From Symsagittifera roscoffensis (Eukaryota; Xenacoelomorpha; Acoela; Convolutidae): a stretch of 64,000 nucleotides of DNA. The DNA lies in assembly GCF_963678635.1 (NCBI RefSeq), contig NC_087064.1, forward strand, positions 35,535,716 through 35,599,715, given 5' to 3'. Positions 1 through 8,543 of the stretch are shown piece by piece. Both the position numbers and the translations under genes were made by a program. The notes beneath the pieces are model-generated. The model was not told the origin of the DNA. It saw nothing but the letters and a program-made list of their open reading frames with translations, and made no database searches. Position 1 is the first letter of the stretch. The number at the start of each line of letters is the position of its first letter.

Positions 1-226
1 ATACTCACCTATGCTCCTTATATACATACATAGATAGTAGTAACTAAAATCAACAATCTCAACAATTTTAACAATTGCAACAATTTTCAAAGTTTGGTCT
101 GACCAAACTAAATCAAAACAAAAAGTTTCACCAGTTCAATAATCAAAACTTGGTTGATTGGTTTAAGTTTTAGCACACAAATACAATCAAGTTTTTCTCT
201 CCTTCTCTTCTCTTCTTTGGTCATCT
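1..226 (-). other. 3' noncoding sequence of copy 1
   Basis: This AT-rich sequence follows the ORF3 stop. The minus strand has several repeats of an AATTGTTG-like unit. No LTR similarity is visible, so the 3' LTR must begin beyond the window. Confidence 0.6.
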
Positions 227-3200
227 TCACTCCATCATTTCTCCATCCTGATGTTCAGCGTCACTGTCTTCCAGAACTTTCTCTAACATGTCCAGAGAGT
301 TGCGGGCCGTGCCCCAACCCTCCTGTTCCAACAGCCTCGGTTTGCAACAAGGTAGCAAGTCCACATTCACCTTCTGCTCCCGGTTCCTGCAAAAGCTGTT
401 GTGAAGACACAGGCTCACGTTTCGTTCTAGGTCAGCTCTTAAGACCTCTTTCTTTTCATCTTCAGTAACACAAGGCGCTCCAGCTACTCGCTTCACCGCA
501 GTGGTGACCGCGTTTCTATGCGTCAGGAAAGCTCTCTTATAGGCTCCTGGTCCTATGTCTAGCTGGAAAGATTGATAGGCTTCCGTGTTCCTTGACATGT
601 GACGCTTCGCGCGTTCATACATCCAAGATGTCATCACTGCACGGAACCAAGGCATCAATCTTTGCCTTGACCATATTCTTTCAATGGCTTTAGGTATTCT
701 CAGAACCTTGCAAGTGGTTCTGAAAAGATCCAATTCACTACTCATTTTCACGTTGCTCAGCTGTTCAGGAGTCGGCACGGCCGTCTCCTGCTCATCTGTG
801 TCCGCATAAGCCTCCAACCATCTCACTGCTAGCATGGCGCTAACCACCACGATTGACACTGGTTGATTCTGATCGGGCAACCCCGTGGAGTACAACTCCT
901 CCACGTCCCAAATTAGGATCAGGTTCCCTCGTTTGGGGTACCACAACGTCTGCGCTAAGCAGTGGCAAGGATATTCCCCGTGGGTTCTCACTATGTTCCT
1001 TCGGGTTCGATACCCTGAGGCTCCCAGCAACGGTTCCACTTCCATCAGGATTCTATGTAGATCGTCTTTCTCTTCTATGGTGGGGAATTCAGTGGGTAAC
1101 GCTCCACTCGCTTTCTGCTTCTGGAACTCACTCACGTTGCCTTCGTTCAGCATCATGAACTCTTCACCCACAACGTCTTGCAACCCGCCTTCGGATCTCT
1201 TCGGGACTGCCCGAAAGATCTTTGCCAACAAGTCATATGACCTCTCTGACATTCTGGCCAACCTCACGCACTTTGGCACAGAGAAAAGCTGGTCAACCAA
1301 CACCTGTTGCGTCCTCGCATCCATCACCACCATGTGCGTAGGATACTTGCTATTGCAGTATGGCGCAGAGCTTGAACCCACCATATATTTTGAACCAGTA
1401 GGTCTGTGATAGGCTTCACTATCCCTCAGATTCATTTCATTTTCTAGGGCTTCTCGCCAGCCTCCAATCTTTTGCTCTGTCTGTAATGCTCCAGGGAATA
1501 TTTCCACGCTGAGGGACGTCACTAGCTCATGGGCACGCTCCAAGCGCTCGAGCGATTCTATCGAACTCGTCATGCTGCAAAATCCCAAGGCTGTGATCAG
1601 GTTTACGTCCGTCACCCCATGGCAGTCTGCGACCAATTCCATGGCACTCTTATCTGACATGCTTAATCTTCCATACAATCGTGCCAGTTGTCGATGCTGC
1701 TCGCTCAGCGTAATCAGGCAGTGTCCCATGTTACAAACATGTCCTTCCATCCCACTGTGTTGAGCCAAGCATGTGCCTTGCTTCAACCAATTACTCGATG
1801 TACCTTCCTCGGACAGCTCCGTGGACTGGTTGCTCTTCTTCTTCGTCAATCTCATGGCCAGCAGGTGTTGTATCATGGCCAGATCATGTAGACTCGCATC
1901 ATCATCCCGGTCTAACATGATATCCGCGGTCATGTCCCAGATTAAGCCTGCGTTAGGATGGGGACACCAGGAAGGTTTCATGAGTTCCCACATCACTACT
2001 AGACTGGTTTTCAAGGGACCGTCCCAAGAACCACAATCAAAACTCACTTGCCCTTTTAGCTCGGGAATCGAGGGTTCGACTACTCGTTCCTCCAAAATAA
2101 TTCCCAGCTTGGGTTGTTCCACCATCAACATTCCAATTTCCTTAATCCGTTCAACCCAGAAGTTGAGCACTGTGACTTGCTCGTAGTCGAAGTATGCTTC
2201 CCTGGCTTCTTCGTTCACGAAGGGATTATACGCCATCCCTGGTATACCAGACACGTATTGGAACGACTTCAGTTTCCCTAGTGTTGCAAACTCCTTTTGT
2301 CCTCTGGCCGCTTCAATCAAGTCTCTGCTCACTCTCAATTCTTTGTTGGAGTATCTTCTCACCTCTTCCAACTTGCGATAGCTTTCCATATCATTCGACT
2401 CCTTGCTTGGCACGGTCAATGGCATGTCCTGATATAGCTCTAGGAGTGCCCTAAGGAAGTTCCTTTCGCAATCAACTCCCTTTTGCCGAATGATCTTTAT
2501 ACATTCTCCCAACACAGGAGTGGGGATGCGATCCACCACAAACCTGACAAAGCAAAGGGCATCCTTCCGTTTAGCCCATGCTATCGCTGAATCGTCTTTT
2601 GAGATCAATGTCCGTAAAGCTTCCATCAATTCTAGCTCCTGTTCTCGTGATTTCGAGTCGTTGCTGGCTTCATACTCCGCCCTTTTGATGCCCATCAAGC
2701 ACCAAGCCAGTCGTACTTGCAGATCAGTTCTCACGCAAGGATGAGCCAGGTATGCTGCTACAGTCGCAGGTGCATTCATCGTCTCATCAAAGTATTTCTG
2801 GAGGGCCGCCCTCCAAGAAATCTCTAGCAACTTTTCTAATCCAATTTCGTTCGCTTCTGATGACATTACTGTCCCATATTCTTTTCGATTGAAGTTGGAG
2901 TTCTCCGTAAGCCCCTTCAAGTATTCTTGCATGGCTCGCTTCTCGTTCCAAGCCATCAGGTGCCCTCTCGCGGAGTTCCTCGCTTTCAACATTTCCACAT
3001 AACCCCCTGCCGGATCCCCCATGTGGACCGATTCCGGCACGGTTATTCGACTGTACTCGACCACATCGAGTTGTCCTTCCAGTTTCAACTTGGCCATGTT
3101 GATTCGCGAGGGCCTGTAATCTTCAAGTCCTCCAGATCCACATTGACTGATTACTTCCATTTCTAACTTGGTGTCTGCCAGGGTTCGCGCCGTTTTCTTC

Positions 3201-6200
3201 GACCTTGTGGCGGTCACGGTCAGACCTGCCAAGAGCATAGGGGGTATCAGATTCTCTTTTTCTCCCCCTGTCAGCGTTGTAGTATCTCCCTGCCCGCTCT
3301 CGCCTGAGCGACCTGCGCTCGCTAAAGAGGTCACCACTGCGTTGGCTCTTGACTTCACCACTTTCGGGTTCATGGCTCGACTTCCTGTCCTCCCTTTTAG
3401 TCGCTTCAGCCCTTTCCTGGCTCGTCTGACAGGTAATTTCTTTGCAACATGCTGATCATCGGCACTGTCTTCTGTTACTGACTCGGTCAGAACATCCGAC
3501 TCCATGGAGCTCACTATTTTCTCCAGGACCTCACGCATGATGGGTTGGTTCAATCCCACCTTCATTATGGACTGCGTCCCATATCGCCTTATCACGTCCC
3601 AAGATTTCTCCATGAAGTTTACTCGACTCCAGATTGCTCCTGTCTTGCCTTCCAACTCCATTTGATATCTTTCCCATTCTTCTTCTGGTAATGTGCTGAG
3701 GAACGATATCTTCATAGACTCTTCGATTTTCCTCCTCCTTGGCGATTCATAAAGCAGCTTCTGTGGATCCCTGCTTCGGCACTCTCTCGCCTGGCTTATT
3801 GGGTCTATCGGAGATAGATCGGCTGACGCCTCCTTTGTAGGAGACATGAAGGATGATGGTGCCATCAACAATAGACTCCCATCGACTTCCCCATCGTCAT
3901 CTTCGCTGAACCGGTACTCTAGCAAGTCCCTTTCCAACGCTCCTAGATCGGTCTCTCCCGATTTCTCCGTCTTGCTTCCGGTGCCTTCATCGTTATCGTC
4001 CTGATCCATCAATTCATCGTCGTCCGCATCAGGTTTCGGCCTAGGTCCCGAGGGTCCTTGTCGTGCGTCTGCGCCCGAATCCGGCCGAGCCGGTACGGCC
4101 ATGTCTCCTGCATGATAAAACAACTCATCATCGACCAGGAACTCTACTAACTCCTCACCATGTGGGGCCAGGTCCTCTATCGTTACATATGAGCCACCTC
4201 TGCTCTCACTTGCCACCTCCAGCATCACCACCTTCGCTTCTCCTGACCACTTCAGTCTTGATAAGTCGTCCGCGGAAGAATACACTTCATTCCACGTTTC
4301 AGCCGAGACCTCTGGTCTCCTGGAGGGTAGTGCTTTGATCTTCTTCCTGCTCCAGGCATCAGGAAATGAGAAGTCGAACGTGTGCGCGGCAGCGACGTTC
4401 CAGCTGATGAAGCGCGGCTCCATCCCTCCACTCCACTTCTGCATTCTCTTCTCCGCGTCACGGGCTGCTCCGATACGAGGGGCAATGATGGGAGATGTGA
4501 CTCCCAACAACATCCTCCTTATCGGTGGATACCGATGGCATTGGTCCGGCAGCGGCCTGGACCCAGGAAGCCATGTCTGTTGATTCTCTCTTGCATGGGC
4601 ATAGGCTCCCGGCAATTGAGGTACTACCACAGCCTCTCCTGTATCTTTCACCACTGGTCTCAGATTCCAGAGTTTTGGGTTGAACTGGATGTGGGACAGA
4701 TCCTCACGACCCATTCGGCATTTGAAGTGGTTGTTGAAATCCATCAACACCCAACCTGGCTCTGCTATTCTTCCGAACAGCCTATCATCGCTAGCCAGCT
4801 TTCTCAGTTCACTCTGCTCTACCCAATTCAGCACGGAACAATCCACTACTGAGACCAGGTTGACGTACAACACTGAATTCCTGTACGCTTTAACTTGTAC
4901 ATCCGGGAACGCAAAGGACATCGCCGGTCCATAAACCACTGTGACGAATTCCCTTAGTCCGTGGACCAGAGCCAACGGATCAATCCGCATCATGACAGCT
5001 AAGTCTGTTAATAAGGGCATGCCACAATACTGTTTGCATTCGCTTGCGTTCGTCGCCACTTTGTCCTCTCCTGTTACGCTTCTGTTCTGTTGCAGGAGGT
5101 ATTGAAGTAGGAGAGTCCTCCAGTCTTTCATCTTCCTGAGCGAGGCGGTTTCCAACTGTGCATTGAACTCACGACTGGGTCCCTGCAGTTGTTCAGGGTA
5201 ACGCAATAGCACAAGCAAGTCTCCCAGCCGACCATAGGTCATGGCAATCAGGGTCAAGAGTCCATCCAACCTCAAATCGGCCAACGCTTGGGTGAAGAGG
5301 TTTGCCGGTCCTTTCACAAAGTTTTCATGACCAAATGTCACGTATAAGGCTAACACCAGGCCAATCGACAACTTCCTGATGTCTTTGACAAAACTTGCGA
5401 TCAGGTTCCTAGATGCCCTCGGGTAGCACGTCGATAGGAAAGATGGCGTCCATCCCACTCCCATTCCGCCCAAGATAGCATCCGATCGTTCGTACTGTGC
5501 TTTCGTGGCCAGCACGTCCGCTTGGAACTTGTCCAGCGACATCGTATTCACGTCCTGCATCAGCTTCAACATCTTGCCTCCAGCCAACTCCCGGGCATCA
5601 AGTAGACTCTTCAAATACGCGTGTATCTCCTTAATTATTGCCGGCGCATACTCAAACGCGTCTTCACCCAAGGTGCACAGCCTCGGTGACAGATACAACC
5701 ATATGTTGTTGTGTGGCTTCGTACGCAAAGCCATTGCCATGAGGTCCTCTTCTGCTGACGTCATGTTCTTCCTGATCATCCTTCCCTGCTCGTTCTCTTT
5801 ATGATCCATCTGCCTGAACCAGAGATCATCAGCCACCTGTTGTACTAACAGATGATCGTCACCTACCCCTGGTCTTAGCTTCAATAATCTTGCGAAGTTG
5901 GACAGCTCCAACCCCAGAACTTCGTCTAGCACCAACCGAGTTGTGCTACAATCTCTGAGTCCCTGTATGGCATTCGAGATGTCAGACCAAACAGCGGGAA
6001 GCTCAGATCTGTGCGGATAATAATTGTCCGGGTCCACCACTCTGTTTGGGGCAGGAATTATCACGTTATATATCCCCTCCGCTATCGTCGTGACCATCGT
6101 GTACACAAATTGAAGGGGTTCAGGCAACGCCGCGTAGCCTGGTGACAATACAAAGATCACCTTCACCACATTCATGGTGAACCGTTGTCTTGCTGCTGCC

Positions 6201-6712
6201 TCTACCTCGGCCATCGCCGAGAGCAGTGTCATGATCGCTTCCCCTATAACTTCGTTACTCGGGATCGATCCATCCGTCAGACGTGACAATAGGCCTCTGC
6301 TTTGTAGATGATCATTCGCGCCTGCAACCACTATCACCTGCGGCTCCATGCTGACCACTCTCCGTACACTTATCATCATGCCTATCGCCTGTCCCCAGTC
6401 CAGCTTAGGCGCCGTTAAGAAAATCACATCAGGCCAGAATAGAGAACGGGGTGTATAGAGATAATCGGAGCCGGCCACAACCAGATACTTGGCAGCCTTT
6501 ATGTCCAAGGGATCATACGCTGCAAAAAGGCCATCACCTACTGGGGCCTTCAGATTCCCATATCTCTTGTCGTCTCCAGACACTGTTGTGGTTCGGGGAT
6601 AATCCCTAGAATACTCACCCGGCGTCTGACCGGGTGGCTTAGAGAATTGTCTAAACATCTTGTGATGCTTGTTGCTGGGTTTGTTCTCCGTCTGAAACTT
6701 GCCTTTGCGCAC
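227..6712 (-). CDS. ORF3: about 2,160-residue protein of unknown function with N-terminal SGNH-like domain (copy 1)
   Basis: The frame is uninterrupted. It opens with GTG at 6,712, has its first ATG at 6,658 (residue 19), and is also open upstream to the deletion scar, so the start is uncertain. Residues 76-270 resemble an SGNH fold: VVAGSDY (81-83 GSD in place of GDS), VVAGANDHL (131-134, block III-like GxND), then VIFVLSPGYAALP and LVLDEVLGLEL. An acidic segment lies near 897, a basic cluster (RRARKGLKRLKG) near 1095, and a Cys/His cluster (GHVCNMGHC) near 1650. Copies 2 and 3 carry homologous but decayed versions. I see no signal peptide or clear membrane span, so it does not look like an envelope protein. 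I do not recognise the bulk of the protein. Confidence 0.9.
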   Translation of the reverse strand: MRKGKFQTENKPSNKHHKMFRQFSKPPGQTPGEYSRDYPRTTTVSGDDKRYGNLKAPVGDGLFAAYDPLDIKAAKYLVVAGSDYLYTPRSLFWPDVIFLTAPKLDWGQAIGMMISVRRVVSMEPQVIVVAGANDHLQSRGLLSRLTDGSIPSNEVIGEAIMTLLSAMAEVEAAARQRFTMNVVKVIFVLSPGYAALPEPLQFVYTMVTTIAEGIYNVIIPAPNRVVDPDNYYPHRSELPAVWSDISNAIQGLRDCSTTRLVLDEVLGLELSNFARLLKLRPGVGDDHLLVQQVADDLWFRQMDHKENEQGRMIRKNMTSAEEDLMAMALRTKPHNNIWLYLSPRLCTLGEDAFEYAPAIIKEIHAYLKSLLDARELAGGKMLKLMQDVNTMSLDKFQADVLATKAQYERSDAILGGMGVGWTPSFLSTCYPRASRNLIASFVKDIRKLSIGLVLALYVTFGHENFVKGPANLFTQALADLRLDGLLTLIAMTYGRLGDLLVLLRYPEQLQGPSREFNAQLETASLRKMKDWRTLLLQYLLQQNRSVTGEDKVATNASECKQYCGMPLLTDLAVMMRIDPLALVHGLREFVTVVYGPAMSFAFPDVQVKAYRNSVLYVNLVSVVDCSVLNWVEQSELRKLASDDRLFGRIAEPGWVLMDFNNHFKCRMGREDLSHIQFNPKLWNLRPVVKDTGEAVVVPQLPGAYAHARENQQTWLPGSRPLPDQCHRYPPIRRMLLGVTSPIIAPRIGAARDAEKRMQKWSGGMEPRFISWNVAAAHTFDFSFPDAWSRKKIKALPSRRPEVSAETWNEVYSSADDLSRLKWSGEAKVVMLEVASESRGGSYVTIEDLAPHGEELVEFLVDDELFYHAGDMAVPARPDSGADARQGPSGPRPKPDADDDELMDQDDNDEGTGSKTEKSGETDLGALERDLLEYRFSEDDDGEVDGSLLLMAPSSFMSPTKEASADLSPIDPISQARECRSRDPQKLLYESPRRRKIEESMKISFLSTLPEEEWERYQMELEGKTGAIWSRVNFMEKSWDVIRRYGTQSIMKVGLNQPIMREVLEKIVSSMESDVLTESVTEDSADDQHVAKKLPVRRARKGLKRLKGRTGSRAMNPKVVKSRANAVVTSLASAGRSGESGQGDTTTLTGGEKENLIPPMLLAGLTVTATRSKKTARTLADTKLEMEVISQCGSGGLEDYRPSRINMAKLKLEGQLDVVEYSRITVPESVHMGDPAGGYVEMLKARNSARGHLMAWNEKRAMQEYLKGLTENSNFNRKEYGTVMSSEANEIGLEKLLEISWRAALQKYFDETMNAPATVAAYLAHPCVRTDLQVRLAWCLMGIKRAEYEASNDSKSREQELELMEALRTLISKDDSAIAWAKRKDALCFVRFVVDRIPTPVLGECIKIIRQKGVDCERNFLRALLELYQDMPLTVPSKESNDMESYRKLEEVRRYSNKELRVSRDLIEAARGQKEFATLGKLKSFQYVSGIPGMAYNPFVNEEAREAYFDYEQVTVLNFWVERIKEIGMLMVEQPKLGIILEERVVEPSIPELKGQVSFDCGSWDGPLKTSLVVMWELMKPSWCPHPNAGLIWDMTADIMLDRDDDASLHDLAMIQHLLAMRLTKKKSNQSTELSEEGTSSNWLKQGTCLAQHSGMEGHVCNMGHCLITLSEQHRQLARLYGRLSMSDKSAMELVADCHGVTDVNLITALGFCSMTSSIESLERLERAHELVTSLSVEIFPGALQTEQKIGGWREALENEMNLRDSEAYHRPTGSKYMVGSSSAPYCNSKYPTHMVVMDARTQQVLVDQLFSVPKCVRLARMSERSYDLLAKIFRAVPKRSEGGLQDVVGEEFMMLNEGNVSEFQKQKASGALPTEFPTIEEKDDLHRILMEVEPLLGASGYRTRRNIVRTHGEYPCHCLAQTLWYPKRGNLILIWDVEELYSTGLPDQNQPVSIVVVSAMLAVRWLEAYADTDEQETAVPTPEQLSNVKMSSELDLFRTTCKVLRIPKAIERIWSRQRLMPWFRAVMTSWMYERAKRHMSRNTEAYQSFQLDIGPGAYKRAFLTHRNAVTTAVKRVAGAPCVTEDEKKEVLRADLERNVSLCLHNSFCRNREQKVNVDLLPCCKPRLLEQEGWGTARNSLDMLEKVLEDSDAEHQDGEMME

Positions 6713-6765
6713 TGGTGGTGTCCTTTCCCGGGCCCTATCTCGAACGTCGGTGAGCGACCGGGTGT

Positions 6766-8088
6766 TTAGAGGTCCAAAGGTGTTGTCATGAGGATCACTT
6801 GAGCCACTGAGGCTCCTCCAAAGGACAGAGTGGTAGTCTGGCCATAGACGGAGATCTCATTCAGATCTCTCACCAGACTGTCTCCAATGATCAAATGGCG
6901 ACTCCCTGGGGGAATCACTTGGTCGCTCGTGGCGGGGTTCCAGCTCATGTCATTCAAGCAGGCTCGAGGATGCTCGGCTGGCACTTGCGTGAACTGATGA
7001 CGTGTCATCAGGTTCTTCCTGATATCTACCACGCGAGACTTCTTGAAGACTCCTCCAGGCGCAGAGCACGCTATCGTGCGGGTTGCCCGCTCGGAGCCAT
7101 CTGATGAAGGATCACGACGCTGGGAAGGAACGATCCTAGCCAGCGTCCGTTCAGTGCCTCTGTTGATCTCATCCATCGCGGCTCTGGCCACTTGGTTAAA
7201 TGATTCCTGAAATTGAGGAGCTAGATAGGTGTCAGAAGGGTCTGGTATCGTAAACCTCTGACTCGAGGCAGACGGTCGTGTCTGCTGAGGAGCCTCGTGC
7301 CCCTTTGATGCACGCGAATCCAGAACCTCTGGTCCTCTCGATGCGCACAACTCCTGCGCGGTTGTCCTGGGGCGTGTGTCGCTAGATCCCTCCGAGGACC
7401 TCATGCTCGCCAGGATTTCCGGTGACGCTTGGCTCACCTTCGCCATATACAGCTCCTTCAGGTGCTTTAACTCATCCTCCTTGTAGGCCACCTGCAGATC
7501 TTCGAATTTCTTTTTCCATTCATCTCTCTCCCGAGCTATGGTCCTGTACTCCTGAAGTTTGGCACACAGCTCACTCTGGTCCCTCTCCTTCTTCTCCAGT
7601 GTTTCAATCGTTTCCGACGTCTGGATCTCTATCTCGCTCACTCTCACTTTCTTCAGGGGAGGAGCAGCTGTTGGAGAGTCGACCGAGTGTGACGGGCCTG
7701 GCCCATCACGCTGTCTCTTCGCTCCGATTAATGGCTGCGCAGGTTGGACAGGTAAGGGCATCTCACCTAGCCGGTGGTCCCTTTGCTCACCTAGTCCCGG
7801 CTCACGAGCCAAGTCGTGGCCAGACATTTCTCCGCGCCTCCATCTCATCAATCGGTTTCGGCCTCTCTCGGCGGTCCCGGACTCACCGAAGGCCAACATC
7901 AACACTACTTCCGTAGGGCGATTCCCTCGACCCTCTCTTCCCAGTGCATTGAGGAGTGCGACCACAAACATCGCCAACCCCGGGTCTTCTCGTGTAAAGT
8001 CACAATCGATCAGCCGCTGATAAATCTCGTCTAGAGTCGCTCCTAGACTCGCTGAGAGGAATTCCATGAGTTCGTTAGTATCTCCCAT
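6766..8088 (-). CDS. ORF2: coiled-coil protein with truncated SGNH/GDSL hydrolase domain (copy 1)
   Basis: This is a 440-codon frame starting at ATG 8,088. Residues 1-105 are a predicted helical domain also seen in copy 2 (conserved AREPGL/ARNPGL motif). A basic, proline-rich stretch follows, with PPLKKVRV resembling a nuclear localisation signal, then a coiled coil (about 150-215) and a low-complexity region. An SGNH hydrolase domain begins near residue 398 with block I IIGDSLVRDL and block II SFGGAS. The frame stops 15 residues later, before the GxND and DxxH blocks. Copies 2 and 3 continue through those blocks, so the stop in copy 1 is the result of a deletion of about 1 kb. The protein as encoded here should lack hydrolase activity. 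SGNH enzymes use a Ser-Asp-His triad to cleave esters; the substrate is unknown. Confidence 0.85.
   Translation of the reverse strand: MGDTNELMEFLSASLGATLDEIYQRLIDCDFTREDPGLAMFVVALLNALGREGRGNRPTEVVLMLAFGESGTAERGRNRLMRWRRGEMSGHDLAREPGLGEQRDHRLGEMPLPVQPAQPLIGAKRQRDGPGPSHSVDSPTAAPPLKKVRVSEIEIQTSETIETLEKKERDQSELCAKLQEYRTIARERDEWKKKFEDLQVAYKEDELKHLKELYMAKVSQASPEILASMRSSEGSSDTRPRTTAQELCASRGPEVLDSRASKGHEAPQQTRPSASSQRFTIPDPSDTYLAPQFQESFNQVARAAMDEINRGTERTLARIVPSQRRDPSSDGSERATRTIACSAPGGVFKKSRVVDIRKNLMTRHQFTQVPAEHPRACLNDMSWNPATSDQVIPPGSRHLIIGDSLVRDLNEISVYGQTTTLSFGGASVAQVILMTTPLDL
6770..6800 (-). other. Deletion scar fusing ORF2 to ORF3 in copy 1
   Basis: Upstream of about 6,790 the minus-strand ORF2 frame matches the SGNH block II region of copies 2 and 3. 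Immediately downstream, the -1 frame reads NTFGPLNTRSLTDV, which matches the NTRGPVNARPLQDV segment of copy 3 just ahead of ORF3's second SGNH-like domain. In copy 3 these two points are about 1.0 kb apart (48,170 to 47,170); in copy 2 they are about 0.93 kb apart. Copy 1 has therefore lost that interval and shifted frame. Confidence 0.82.
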
Positions 8089-8543
8089 TTCTTTTCGTGT
8101 TGATTCTTCGTGTAATCTCTTCGTGTAATCTCTTCTGATTCAATGTCAGTAAACAATTTCCGATCAATCAAGATCTAAAAGACAGGTCGCGACTTAGAAT
8201 CATCATTTTAAGATGCAACATCAATCAATTCTCTAAAACTCTCCATTGAAATTCTCTTTTTCAATTCTGATTTAAAATTTTAGCACCAAGGTGGATCGTC
8301 CACCTTTACTTTCGTCAGAGTAGCATGAATGTACGCTGTCACCTTGATGACCTGGGGTGCCCCCAGGTCTTTTATGACACTAACATAAAACATAACATCA
8401 CAATAACATAACATAAACATCACATAAACATCACATAAAAACCTAATCCCTAATACTGTACCTAAGACCTAACCTAATCTAAAACTTGACTGTAATTCTT
8501 ATCGAGCAACTTAATAAAAACCACTTATCGCCGAGCGCAATTC
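8089..8543 (-). other. Spacer between gag-pol and ORF2 of copy 1, with two perfect hairpins
   Basis: No coding frame is supported here. Two perfect inverted repeats are visible: AAGGTGGA-tcg-TCCACCTT (8,288-8,306) and GACCTGGGG-tgc-CCCCAGGTC (8,349-8,369). An A-rich stretch of repeated ATAACATCACA-like units lies at about 8,385-8,440. Whether the spacer is a subgenomic promoter, a splice region or a translation re-entry element cannot be told. Confidence 0.6.

Noticed and set aside
227-6712. ORF3 as an envelope gene
   Set aside because: No signal peptide, no convincing membrane span, and basic nuclear-type clusters instead.
6720-6800. Programmed -1 frameshift from ORF2 into ORF3 in copy 1
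   Set aside because: The frame relation is right for -1, but there is no slippery heptamer, and the comparison with copies 2 and 3 explains the overlap as a deletion scar.
7422-7916. Plus-strand frame of 164 codons
   Set aside because: It is antisense to ORF2 and has no motif; ORF2 is supported by homology to copies 2 and 3.
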